This document shows, piece by piece, positions 50,714 through 61,907 of a DNA stretch of 64,000 bases. Position 1 is the first letter of the stretch; every line of letters starts with the position of its first letter. The position numbers and the translations under genes were made by a program. Origin of the DNA: Ahniella sp. (GTDB taxonomy: Bacteria; Pseudomonadota; Gammaproteobacteria; Xanthomonadales; Ahniellaceae); the NCBI GenBank assembly GCA_016712105.1, contig JADJRU010000003.1, forward strand, positions 62,001-126,000. The letters are read 5' to 3'. The notes under the pieces were generated by a model, which worked only from the letters and a program-made list of their open reading frames with translations, searched no databases and was not told the origin of the DNA.

Positions 50714-53700
50714 GCATGCGCCTGTTCGATCAATCGTTGCACCCGTTTCTCCGATACTGGCTCGGCCGTGCCGAGCTCCTGCGCAAACTGTTGCACACGA
50801 AGTTCCTCGAGTAACCAACGCAGGCGTTCGTAGTCCGGGTGTTCGGCTTTGGGCAATTGCGACTGGAACTGGTGGATCACCAGCATACGTGCCTGGTCCT
50901 TGCGCGGATCGGCGAGCAATCGATCCACCCGCAAGCGCATCGCCTTCAGGTAACGCGGCAATTCGGGCCAAGCGCTGACGCGAGAGTCGGCGAGCAAAGC
51001 CGGCAAACACCAGCCCATCCAATTGAGCCGCAAGTCGTCGAAGTTCGCCTTCGCGAAGCCCAGCAAAGGCGGTTTCATCTTCGGCAATAGTTCGGCATAG
51101 GCCGCCAGCGCCGATTCGATCAGCGCGAGGCGCTTTACAGCGTCCGGAAACCAGGACTTTCGAATCGCCTGTTCGGCGAGCGCAAAGCCGTCTGCCGACC
51201 GCGCCGTGCCGGGATCGCTGGCAAGCAGGTCATCCAGCGTACCCAGCAGCACATCCTCGCGGAGTTGATCAGGCGATCCGATCGGCGTGTAGGCCAGGGG
51301 CCAGTTTCGGTGCCAGAGGCAGCTGTTTTCGAAGTTTGCTGATGTCGCCGGACACCGCAAACCGGAGTAATCGATGCACGCCCTGGCGATGTTCCCGCAC
51401 CGCCTGGTCACGATGCTCGAACACTTGCCAGTCGACGCGCTGTCCACGATCCACCAATGCCGGCCAGGCTGTCAGGCCAGACTTGGTCCGGATCGATTCC
51501 GGTACCGCTTCCGCAGGCAATGCCCGAACATCGGTTTCGGCATATTCCTTCGACGCCTTCTGCGCAAACGCATGGCGTGCACGTTCGGCGTAGTCCTTCT
51601 TCAAGGCATCCAGATCACGGCCGGCAGCGAGCGCCCGGCCATGTTCATCCAGCAACTGGAACCGCATGCGGAAATGTTTGGGTAGTTCGTGTTCCGCCGC
51701 CAACCAGTGTTCCCGCCCAACCTCGACACCGGTGACACGCTTCAGGAACGCGGCCAACGCAACATGGACATCCTGGTCACGCGGCGGTTGTGATTCGAGA
51801 AATGCCTTCGTAAAATCAGGCGCCGGCACAAAGTTCCGACGCAGCACCTTGGGCAGGTTGCGGATGAGCTCAGTCAGCTTGTCACGCAACAAGCCAGGCA
51901 CCAACCAGCCGACCGCCGATTCCGGCAGCGCGTTCAACCAATTGAGCGGCAGGGCCAGCGTCACGCCATCCAGATCGGATTGCGGATCGAACACATAGGG
52001 ACAACCGAAAACGTTCCGGACCAATCCGGAGCGAATTGGGGAACTGTTCTTCGTGTGCCGCATCGGTCGCGAGCACCTCGACCAGCGTCCACACCAGCGA
52101 CTGCTGGGTGGCCGCATCGGCGTGACCGAGAAAACGATCCAGTTGGCCAGTCGTACAAATGTCAGCGGGCAATCGATTGCGCCACCAGTCGGCACGCGCC
52201 GATTCGTCGATCAACAGGCCTTCGCGACGCTGCTTGGCTTCTTCGGCACGCGCCTGGACGAGCACCTGGCGAGCCCGCTGGATCAGTGGCGAGCGACTGT
52301 CGAGCTGCAATTCCGGCATCGCCTCGGCGATGAACAACTCATGCGCAGCAACCGGATCCACGCTGCCGTAATGGATGGGCCGTCGCTCGATCAGTACCAG
52401 ACCAAACAGACTCACCTGTTCGTCGGCCATGACCTGGCCGCGACTGCGCTCCCAGTGCGGATCCAGATAGTTGCGCTTCAACAGATGAGCCGCGGCATCG
52501 ATGACCCACTCGGGTTCGATGCGCGCGTTCGTCATCGCATAAATCCGCTGGATATCGAGGATCGCCGTGGTCATCAGCCACATGGGTGGTTTCTTCGCCA
52601 GAGCAGAACCCGGGAACACCTGGAATTTGCGTCCGCGTGTGCCGTGATATTGCCCCTTCTCGTCCTTGCGCCCCAGCATGCTCGGGAACCCGGTCAGCAG
52701 GCTGCGATGAATGGCCTCGTAACTTCGCAGGCTCGGCAGCCAGGGGCCAGCCGAGCTCCTCGACGATCAGCAACAGTTGGCGATGCAGTTCACGCCACTC
52801 GCGCATCCGCAGGAAATTGAGAAAACGTCGTTCGCACCAGTCGCGCAGCTTCGACTGCGTCAACTCCTGATGCGCCGCATCGTATGCGCGCCACAGATTC
52901 ACGGCCCCGAGGAAATCGGACTGCGGGTCGACGAACTCGCCATGGGCGGCATCGGCAGCCTGTTTGGCTTCGGCCGGCCGCTCGCGGGGATCCTGGATCG
53001 ACAGGAACGAACAGATCACCAGACATTCGTCGAGTGATCCGCGTGATCGCGCGTCGATCAGCACGCGGGCGAGTTTGGCGTCGACCGGAATACGGGCCGC
53101 CAGCCGGCCTTCTGCCGACAGCTTGCGCTTGTCGTCGGTGATCAAGCCCAACTCGGTCAGTGTCTGGAACCCTTCGGCAAGCGCCCGTTCTTCCGGTCGC
53201 TCAACAAACGGAAACCGGCCGACGTCGCCGAGCTTCAGGCTCAGCATGCGCAGGATCACGTTGGCGAGCGACGCACGCAGGATCTCGGGTTCGGTGAACT
53301 CGAGCCGCTGGATGAACTCGTCGGCGGCAAACAGGCGATAACAGATGCCCGGCCCGACACGCCCGCATCGTCCGGCGCGCTGGTTCAGGCTCGCCTGCGA
53401 AATCGGTTCGATATGCAGACGCTGCACTTTGTGGCGGTGGCTGTACCGCGAAATGCGCGCCACGCCGGTGTCGACGACGTACCGGATGCGCGGCACCGTC
53501 AACGAGGTTTTCAGCGACGTTCGTCGCCAGCACGATGCGCCGCTTCGGCCCCGGCGAAAACACACGATCCTGTTCCTTGCTCGACAGGCGCGCATACAAG
53601 GCCAGCACTTCGGTTTCCCGATAGCGGCGTTGTTCGATCTGACGATGGGCATCGCGAATTTCGCGTTCGCCGGGCAGAAACACCAGCACATCACCGAGCG

Positions 53701-54583
53701 GGTCTTCGCGCGTGATTTCGTCGAGTGCCACCATCAAAGCCTGGCCGCGCGATTCGTCGCGGCTTTCGGTCGGCGGGCGATAACGGATTTCGACTGGATA
53801 ACTGCGGCCTTCCACCTGCACGATCGGTGCGTTGAAGAAGTGCTTCGCGAAACGCTGCGTGTCGATCGTCGCCGACGTGATGATCAGCTTCAGATCCGGC
53901 CGCTTCTGGATCAGCTGATTCAGGAACCCGGAGCAAGAAGTCGATGTTGAGACTGCGCTCGTGCGCCTCATCGATGATGATCGTGTCGTATCGGTTCAAC
54001 CACGGATCATGTTCGGTTTCGGCCAGCAGAATGCCGTCGGTCATGAACTTGATCAGCGACTGTTCGCTGACCTGGTCGGTGAAGCGCACCTGGAAACCGA
54101 CCAGATCTCCGACCTCGGTCGACAGTTCACTGGCCACACGACGCGCGACACTGCGGGCGGCAACCCGGCGCGGCTGTGTACAGGCGATCATGCCGGCCAC
54201 ACCACGACCGGCCGCGAGCACAATTTCGGCAACTGCGTCGTCTTGCCCGATCCGGTTTCGCCGGCGAGCACGATCACCCGTTCTTTCTGGATCAGCCGGA
54301 TGATCTCGTCGGCATGGGCCGCAATCGGCAGCAGCGTATCGACTTCGATTTTCGGCAATCGCGCCTGGCGCGCGAGGAACCGGGCTTGGGACGCAGCAAG
54401 TCGCTTTCGAACGAGACACGACGAGCGTCTTCCGGGCGGTGCGTCACCCAACCGCTGCCAGGCTTGCCGCAGGGTATGGCGATCGGACAGCAGCGTCTGT
54501 TCCAGCGCCGCGTCGTCGAGGCGTCGCCGGTCCAGGAGCAGTGGCGATGGCCCGGTTTCCGGCAACGACATCGGAGCTTCCAT
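50710..54583 (-). CDS. hrpA: ATP-dependent RNA helicase HrpA (six frameshifts)
   Basis: A DEAH helicase. Read across frames it shows GETGSGKTTQLPK (Walker A), IIIDEAHERSLN, LIITSATIDTQR, the QRAGRCGR motif, then the HA2/DUF3418 C-terminal part KDEKGQYHGTRGRKF and RIEPEWVIDAAAHL. Single-base indels lie at 54224-54226, 53930-53931, 53508-53511, 52724-52725, 51998-52000 and 51297-51300, each in a short homopolymer. Correcting all gives one 1289-residue frame, close to E. coli HrpA (1300); no other stop codon is present. It rescues stalled ribosomes by splitting them. Confidence 0.93.
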
Positions 54584-54678
54584 TTTGTGGGCGAAGGTTC
54601 GCCTGACCCGTCATTATCGCGCCATCCACGTGAAACGGGCAGTAGCAGAGTCCACGGGACGCGATGCACAATCACGTG

Positions 54679-55190
54679 ATGAGTGCCCATCCCGCCAAAG
54701 TGCTTATTAGTGCCTGCCTGCTGGGGAACCCGTTCGCCATGACGGCCGGGACAAATGGTGCGCCGACGACGTGCTGCATCGGTGGCGGATCGAAGGCCGG
54801 GTTGTTGGCTTCTGTCCGGAGCTGGCAGGCGGATTAATGCCAAGACCTCCAGCAGAGATCGAGAGCGGACAGGGTGGCAGCGCGGTGTTGACCGGTTTGG
54901 CCCATGTCCGCACCAACCTCGGCGCGGATGTCAGCACCGAGTTCATCGCCGGCGCCCAACAGGCACTGGCCTTGGCGCACCGACACCACATCAGGTTGGC
55001 GGTGCTGAAGGAATCCAGCCCATCGTGTGGCAGCAGTCGTATCTACGACGGGCAATTCAACGGCACGGCGGTGACCGGGTCGGGCGTGACCACAGCCCTG
55101 CTGCGTGCACACGGGATCCAGGTCTTCAGTGAGTTGGAACTGGCGGAGGCCGAGGTGTTCCTCCGGGCTCTGGATTCCGCGTCGCACTGA
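54679..55190 (+). CDS. DUF523 family protein (frameshifted)
   Basis: The start is MSAHPAKVLISACLLGNP, the DUF523 beginning; later FCPELAGGLMPRPPAEIE, KESSPSCGSSRIYDG and FSELELAEAEVFL are family blocks. The frame breaks in the run CCC at 54727-54729: adding one C joins CLLGNP to VRHDGRDKWCADDVLHRW, giving 170 residues. Three cysteines may bind a metal cluster. Often annotated as a DUF523 regulator or redox protein; function unproven. Divergent from hrpA. Confidence 0.85.
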
Positions 55191-55294
55191 GTTCTGTCGG
55201 AACCGGGCCCTGTGGTCCAGGTCAAGGTTCATTCATGCCCGGTTCGGTCAGACTCTGTCCAGATCGGATCGCCACGCCCAACACTGGAGCTACC

Positions 55295-56200
55295 ATGGCC
55301 TCACAACGTGTATTGGTTATTGCCCTTCTTGGCCTGGGTGTCGCCGGTGGCGGCGCGTGGTGGTATTTCTCGCCGAAGCCCGTCGTAGCGCCACCCACCG
55401 AACTGGCGACGATCGAAGAAGCGCCCATTGTTTCGACCACGCCGCAGTTCCCGGTCGATGCCATCGAACAAGCCATGGCTGGCACTGATGAGCTGTTGCC
55501 CGAACTGTTCGGCAGCGATTCGTTCGTTCGCGATGCCCTGCTCACGCTGTTCGGCAATCCGAACGCACTTAAGTTGCTGGTGTCCGAACACCTGATCCAA
55601 CGTTTTGTCGGCTTCGTCGACGCCCTGCCCGGAAAGAAGCTGCCGGTGGCCATGTGGCCGCTGAAGCCGGCACCAGGCAAGTTCAAGGTGGAAGGCGAAG
55701 GTGACCCTTTGTTTGTTGCCGCCGCGAACACCCAACGATATGACCTCGCCGTCGGTACCTTTGCCGCAGTCGACAGCAACGCTGCAGTGGCGCTGTACGT
55801 GCGGCTGTATCCGCTGCTGCAGCAGGCTTACCGTGAGCTCGGCCAGGGTGATCGATACTTCAACGATCGGCTGGTCGAAGTGATCGACCATCTTCGTGCG
55901 ACACCGGAACCGCAGGAACCGCTGGGTGTGCTGCTCGACGAAAAGGGCAATTACCTCTACCGCGACTCACAACTGGAAAGTGCCTCGGCCGGCCACAAGT
56001 TCATGCTGCGCATCGGTGCTGCCCATCGGGCGACGGTCAAGACCAAACTCACCGAGTTGCGCGACCTGCTGACCGCTCAGGTCATTCCGGCAGAGCAGCC
56101 GCCAGCGCCCACGCCCGTCGCGCCGGTCGAGTTGCTGCCGTCCGAAACGCCTGCGGCCGTTGACAGCGAAGGGCCGATTACGGTTCCGACGGAAGAGTAA
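55295..56200 (+). CDS. DUF3014 family membrane-anchored protein
   Basis: A 301-residue protein with an N-terminal helix (5-25) and a Pro/Ala-rich linker, then the DUF3014 body (LLPELFGSDSFVRDALLTLF, RYDLAVGTFAAVDSNAAVALY). It is predicted periplasmic after the anchor. The ATG at 55295 follows GGAG and fits the hydrophobic start. No function is known; it lies on the opposite strand from the RlmN-like gene, whose 3' end is 16 bases on. Confidence 0.87.
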   Translation: MASQRVLVIALLGLGVAGGGAWWYFSPKPVVAPPTELATIEEAPIVSTTPQFPVDAIEQAMAGTDELLPELFGSDSFVRDALLTLFGNPNALKLLVSEHLIQRFVGFVDALPGKKLPVAMWPLKPAPGKFKVEGEGDPLFVAAANTQRYDLAVGTFAAVDSNAAVALYVRLYPLLQQAYRELGQGDRYFNDRLVEVIDHLRATPEPQEPLGVLLDEKGNYLYRDSQLESASAGHKFMLRIGAAHRATVKTKLTELRDLLTAQVIPAEQPPAPTPVAPVELLPSETPAAVDSEGPITVPTEE

Positions 56201-56216
56201 AGAGCGCGGACCAGCC

Positions 56217-57245
56217 TCAGGCCGGCTCGTGTTGGCAACTCGGGCGATGTCTTTTTGGCCACCCGCGCCGCAACTGCCCACAGCCACCATCGACGTCCTG
56301 CCCGGCGGATTGCCGCAGCTTGGTGAGCACGCCGCGGCGGTGCAGATGTCGTGCCATCTCGCGGGCACGCTCGACGCTGGGCCGCTTGAAATCGAGACCC
56401 TCACCTTCGTTGAACGGGATGAAGTTCATCACGGCGTACTTGCCGGTGAGCAGCGCTTCGATACCCGCCAGTTCTTCGTCGGTGTCGTTGATGCCTTCGA
56501 GCAAGGTCCACTGATACTGAATCGGATAGCCGGTGGTCCGCGCATACCGCTCACCGGCTTCCACGAGCTCAGCGGGATCAATTCTCGGCGCACGCGGAAG
56601 CAGTGCGACACGCAAGTCGGCACGGGTGGTGTGTAACGACAGCGCCAGCGCCGGTTTGACCGGACCGCGCGGCAAACGCTCGAAGACACGAGGATCACCC
56701 ACGGTCGAAAACACCAGATTCTTGTGACCGATGTCGCCGAGTGTGCCGAGCAGTTCGATGGCGTCCATGACGTTGTCGAGATTGTGGGCCGGTTCACCCA
56801 TGCCCATGAACACTACCCTGCGCAGCGTTGCTTTGCTGCCGCGCCAGCACCACCTGGGCAATGATCTCGGCACTGCCGACTTGCCGGAGCAAACCACTGC
56901 GGCCCGTCATGCAGAACACGCAACCGACCGCGCAACCCACCTGGGTCGACACACACGCCGTCCGGGGCAGCCGAACCGTTTCAACCGCCTGGCCATCCCG
57001 CAGTGTCACCAGCAATCGCGCCGAACCATCGGCACTCGGATGCTCGGATTGCACTCGCGCCAGGTTGGCCAGATCTTCGGCCAATTCCGGCAACGCCAAG
57101 CGTACGGCCGCCGGAAGAACTGCCTGGGGTCACGATGGCAGTGGTCCAGCGACCAGCCACGTGTCCAGGCCTTCAACACGGCCTGTTCGTGCGCGGGTTT
57201 GGCGCCGAGGGCGCGCAGGCGCTGGCGGATGGGTTCGATCTGCAT
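56217..57245 (-). CDS. RlmN-like radical SAM rRNA methyltransferase (two frameshifts)
   Basis: A radical SAM protein with the CxxxCxxC cluster motif in GCAVGCVFCMTGRSG, the block VVFMGMGEPAHNLDNV, and the C-terminal RQSAGQDVDGGCGQL carrying the second catalytic Cys. Two indels break it: a missing base near 57114-57119, and one extra A at 56832-56834. They cancel, giving 342 residues. It resembles RlmN (methyl-adenosine 2503 of 23S rRNA) but is shorter and diverged, so it may be a second, Cfr-like copy; I leave the symbol empty. Confidence 0.82.
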
Positions 57246-57423
57246 GGCGGAATGCTGACTGAAAGTCGGCTTGGCAGCCAGACATCGACCGGAAGCGTTG
57301 CTTAACAACTGGACCGTACTACCATCCGGTGTCGCCATCAGCCAAGGGAATCATCGTGTTGAATCTCTTTTGGGGCCCGGTTGTTCCCATCACCGCAAGG
57401 GTGTTGAGCGCAGGGAGCGGCGC

Positions 57424-59359
57424 ATGACCGATTCTCTCGCCCAATTGATTCAGGCCGCACAAGGCGATCGGGGTCGACTCAATCAGATCCTGCTTCGCCT
57501 GCAGTCCGGCGAGCAACTCCTGCTGCGGATCTCCGACTGGTCGCAATTGGCGCGCGAATTGCAGCGATTGGGCTGTTTCGCGCAGGTTCTGGAGCTGTGT
57601 GATCTGGCCAGTGCCCAGGGTGTTGAAGACTTCGATCTGTTGGCCAAGTCGGCGACCGCCGCGTCCAATCTCGGTTTGACCGGTGATTTTGTCGAACGAC
57701 TCGAACGGGCCGAAGCGATCTTGCCCGACAGCGCCTTCCGAGGTGATCGAGGAAGTTCTGGGTGGGTTGGGCCGGCAGTACAAGTATTGGGCGCTCCGAT
57801 CTCAAGGCCCCGAGCGCGAGCGGCTGTTGCGCAAGAGCCTGGACGCCTACGAGCGTGCCTACAACCGGACCGTCCGCCTGTGGTCTGGCGGCAACGTCGC
57901 ATCGATGTCCTTGATGCTGGGTGAGCATGAATGCGTGCGCGACCCTGGCCACTCATCTGGGCGCGGAAGCGGCGGTGCGCTTCAAGGATGCGATGGCCGG
58001 GTCAGGCAATGAAGATTCGCATTGGCTGAAAGCGATCGAAGGTGAGTGTGCGTTGATTCTCGGCGAACTCGAGACCGCTGCGAAACACTATGCCGCCGCG
58101 CAGGTGTTGGCGGAACGACGTCGTCGCCTGGGGGATGTCGCCAGCATGCGTCGCCAGGCGAAGCTCTTGCTGAACACACACGGTTTGGACGAAGCGCTGG
58201 CACAGACCTGGCTGCCCTTGCCGCGGATTGCCGTGTTTTCCGGGCATCTGGTGGACGCACCCGGTCGCGGGTCAGCACGATTGCCGGTCAAACAGCTGGA
58301 ACCTGTGGCTACGGCCATTCGAGCGTGGCTTAGCCGGCATCAGGTGCGCATCGCGGTGTGTTCATTGTCAGCCGGGGCCGACTTGTTGTTCGCCGACATG
58401 GCACTCCGATGTGGTGCCGAACTGCACATCGTGCTGCCGGCCAGTCGCGCGGAATTGTTGCAGTTGCCGTTGATCGGACAGATTCCCGACGGACCCGCAC
58501 GTATTGAGCGCGTGCTCAGCGCTGCGACGTCGATCCGGGAACTCGGGCCGGACGAGACCAGCTGTGACATCGTCGACTATGTGTATTTGAACGAAATGCT
58601 TCTGGGCACTGCCGGAGTTCCTTCGCCAGGCAGTCGATGGCGAAGTGGTGGGCCTGTCGGTTTGGGATGGCCGGCTGGCGGCGCAGGCGGGTCGGCGGAT
58701 GCCGTAAGACGGATGCGTGAGACGGGCTGGACCGTCACGCGCATCGACCCCCTCAGCACACAGCCCGAGCCGGTCAACCAGGTGCCTGCAGCGACACCCG
58801 AATTTGATGCCCTCAGCGCTCAGCTCAAGGCATTGGTATTCGGGGATTTCGTCGGGTTCAGCAAACTGGCCGGCGCTGGCTTGAAGGACTTCTACCGCAG
58901 ATCCTTGCCACCGTGGCGCGGTGTCTCGAAGCGCTGCCGGACGCCGATGCGCCCAGTGCCCGAAACACCTGGGGTGATGGTTTGTATTTTGCATTCACGA
59001 GCGTGACTGCCGCAGCGCAGTTCAGTCATGGGCTCCAGGCGGCATTGGCCGATCTGGCCGAGCAACAGGGCGGCGTGGCCAGTCAGGTCAGACTTCGGCT
59101 CGCGTTGCACTTCGGCCCGACCACGGAACTGATCGATCCGGTGACCCGGCAACCCAATGTCGTGGGCACTCATGTGTCTCAGGCCGCACGATTGGAGCCC
59201 GCCACCGCGCCAGGCGAAGTTTATGCCAGTGAAGCGTTTGCCGCCCGGTTGATGCTGGAACGACACAGCGGTTTTGAATGCCGTTACCTCAAGAACCTGT
59301 CCTGGGCGAAGAGCTACGGCGTGTTTCCGACATTCCGATTGGTCAAGACGTCTTCCTGA
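57424..59359 (+). CDS. TRAF-binding/SLOG-like/class III cyclase signalling protein (five frameshifts)
   Basis: Across frames it reads as one 644-residue protein. The N-terminal 250 residues are helical and resemble the DUF4071/TRAFs-binding domain (QYKYWALRSQGPERERLL, MSMNACATLATHLGAEAAVR). A Rossmann-like SLOG-type part follows at about 265-400 (RIAVFSGHLVDAPGRG, VCSLSAGADLLFADMA). A class III cyclase catalytic domain ends it, 460-644: VFGDFVGFSKL and NTWGDGLYFAF give the two metal-binding Asp, and GTHVSQAARLEP the Arg. The transition-state Asn is replaced by Ser. Indels at 57734, 57930, 58614, 58689 and 58898 are all single bases and cancel to a whole frame. It lies 58 bases before the TIR gene. 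Confidence 0.75.
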
Positions 59360-59417
59360 TGACGCATTCCAACAACCGAGATGCATCCGCCATCTCCTAC
59401 TTGCCGGACCTTTCTTC

Positions 59418-61672
59418 ATGACCCTAAGCACCGAGAACGCAGTCTTCCTGAGTTACGCGTCCCAGGACACGGATGCCGTACAACTGATGGTGGAAGCGCT
59501 GCGCGCCGCCGGTGTCAATGTCTGGTTCGACAGACTGGAACTGGTCGGCGGTGATGCCTGGGATCGCAAGATCAGGAACCAGATCAGCGAGTGCTCGCTG
59601 TTTGTGCCGGTGATCTCGTCGAACACGCAGGCTCGGCGTGAAGGATATTTCCGTCTTGAATGGCATCTCGCCGAGCAGCGGTCACTGTTGATCGCCAAGG
59701 GCCAACCGTTCATCGTTCCGGTCAGCCTTGACGGAGTCAGAGAGGGCGAGGCCCTGGTGCCGGATGCGTTTACGGCCGTTCAGTGGACGCCCCTTCCAAG
59801 GACCGAAGTGCCGGAAGCGTTCGTGGCACGGATTCAACGGCTCCTGGCGAAACAAGAGACCAGCAAGGCGCCGGCAGCCGCCGGCAGCACACCGCAGACC
59901 GGCGCCCGGATTCGGGCGCGGTCACGCCGCTCCGTCTGGCGAGCCTGGGCCATCGGTGCGTTGTGCGCTTGTGCTCTCGCCTTGGCTGTGAAGGTCATGA
60001 TCGGTAGCGGGGGCGATGTCCCGAATACGGCACAGCGAACACCCGCTACCTCGACGGACAAAGCGTCGGAGGGGAATTTTATTGCCGTTTTGCCCTTCGT
60101 CAGTCGGAGCGCTGATGAAGCCACAGCGCAGAGCAACGCGTTTTTCACTGACGGCGTCCACGAAGACGTCCTCACGCAATTGAGCAATATTCCAGACTTG
60201 CGTGTGATCTCCCGCACTTCGGTCATGCAGTACAAGGACCAGACCGCGACGGTTCCGCAGATTCGGGCCGAACTGGGGGTGTCGCACATTCTCGAGGGCA
60301 GCGTCCAGCGCGTGGGCAGCATCGTTCGGATCAACGCGCAACTGATCGATGCGCGCACCGATTCTCGCATGTGGGCCCAGTCGTTCGAGAAGGACGTGAC
60401 CGACGTGTTTGCGATCCAGGCTGAAATTGCCAAAGCCATTGCAGCAGAACTGAAGAGTGTGCTGACGCCGGAGCAACAAGAGCGACTCGAGCGTGCGCCA
60501 ACCGAGAACAAGGAAGCACTGGCCTTGTTCATCAATGCCAGCGCGATGAACACGTTCAGCCCGGAACAGAACAAGGCTGCCATCACCTTGCTTGAGCGGG
60601 CGATCAAGCTGGATCCGAATTTTACGAAGGCGTTTGTCCGACTGGCCCGGCTCTATCTCATGAGAGGGTCGCGCGAGGCCGCCACGGTTGCTATGGGCTA
60701 TGCACAAAAGGCTGTAGCGTTGGATCCGAAGTCGGCGCCTGCCCACCATGTTCTGGCCACGTCAACCATGGCCATGGGCAAGCTCGACGAAGCGCGACTT
60801 TACTTCCAGCGCGCCACGGAACTGGACGCAAACTTCCTCAGCGCATTCAAGGATTTGTCGGTTCTGGAAGCAACCGCCGGTCGGCTGGATCTATCGTTCT
60901 ACTGGGCTAACCGAGTGATGCCCCTGGCACCCAATGTCTCCTACTCGTACTACCACCTTGGGGTGCCACTCCTGACGTTGGATCCCGGCGGGCGCGCGAA
61001 TTCATGAAGATGAGCATCCGGAAATTTTCGCCGCCAAACCGCACCGACTCGGGCGTACATCGTTTGCATATCTGGCTCGCCACGGCGGAACTCTATGGCG
61101 GCGACGCCCAGACCTCCACGAAGATTTTTGAACAGCTGATCGCCGCCCAGCCGGAAAACATCGAAGTTCGAGCATCGTATGCAGAATTCTGTTGGCTGAC
61201 TCGGAGTGACTGCGCACAAGCCGGGATCGACTTCGTCACGAAATCGTTCCCTGAGCTCCGGTTGACCACACATGGTTACACCGCGGCAACTTTGCAGTCA
61301 TACCTCTGGAGACAAGATGGCAAGGACGAGCAGGCGCAGCCTTTGATCGATTCCACGCTGGCGGCCAACAACAAGTCAATCGAGTCAGGCGATTCTTCAT
61401 TCCAGCCAGCATACGAGAACGCAGCACTCAGCCAAATCAATGACGATCGTGACGGCGCGTTGACTTGGCTCGAGCGTGCAGTGGACGCCGGGTTTACCGA
61501 TCCCTACGCCATGGCGCTGGATCCGATTCTCGCCCCGCTTGCAGGCGAACCTCGGTTCAAGGCGTTGCAGGCGCGACTCCATGAACAGATGCGTGACATG
61601 CGAAGCCGCGTCGATTTTTCCGATGTGGATCGATTGATTGCTGCCAGCAATCCGATGGCGAAACTTGATTGA
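59418..61672 (+). CDS. TIR domain-TM-FlgO-like-TPR protein (frameshifted)
   Basis: Corrected for one missing base at about 60984-60986, the frame is 751 residues. Residues 1-145 are a TIR domain (FLSYASQDTDAVQLMVEALR, WFDRLELVGGDAWD), keeping the catalytic Glu in YFRLEW at residue 81. A helix at 174-195 anchors it. Residues 220-350 look like the FlgO/TolB-like domain (FIAVLPFVSRSADEA, then VSHILEGSVQRVG), and TPR helices follow to the end. The TIR would be in the cytoplasm and the rest outside. Its place next to a cyclase gene suggests one signalling unit. NAD cleavage is inferred from the Glu only. Confidence 0.82.
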
Positions 61673-61687
61673 AGCGACTGATGATCC

Positions 61688-61815
61688 CTTCTCCCGATTT
61701 TCGGGAGAAGGTGGTCCGCAGGACCGGATGAGGGGCCGCCTGGCGCGAAGATTGGTTGGTCGCCAGCGTTCCCTCATCTGCCCTTGCGGGCATCTTCTCC
61801 CGCTTGCGGGAGAAG
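61688..61815. repeat. REP-type pair of inverted hairpin units, locus 2
   Basis: CTTCTCCCGATTTTCGGGAGAAG at 61688-61710, followed by GTCCGCAGGACCGGATGAGGGG; then, inverted, CCCTCATCTGCCCTTGCGGG and CTTCTCCCGCTTGCGGGAGAAG to 61815. Same family and layout as 43578-43685. It fills most of the gap between the TIR gene and the protease gene. Confidence 0.78.
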
Positions 61816-61907
61816 AACCACCTGCGCTCTTCCAACGATCTTTGCGGCCGGTGATCTCTGAAACCGGATTCGTGCGTATGTCCGGGTGAGTCCCCCCGGA
61901 GTTGCCA

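Noticed and set aside
50710..54583. Reading hrpA as a decayed pseudogene
   Set aside because: All helicase motifs are intact, all breaks are single-base indels in homopolymers, and corrected length is family-typical.
55191..55294. A possible regulatory RNA between the DUF523 and DUF3014 genes
   Set aside because: No strong stem-loop, promoter pair or terminator could be seen.
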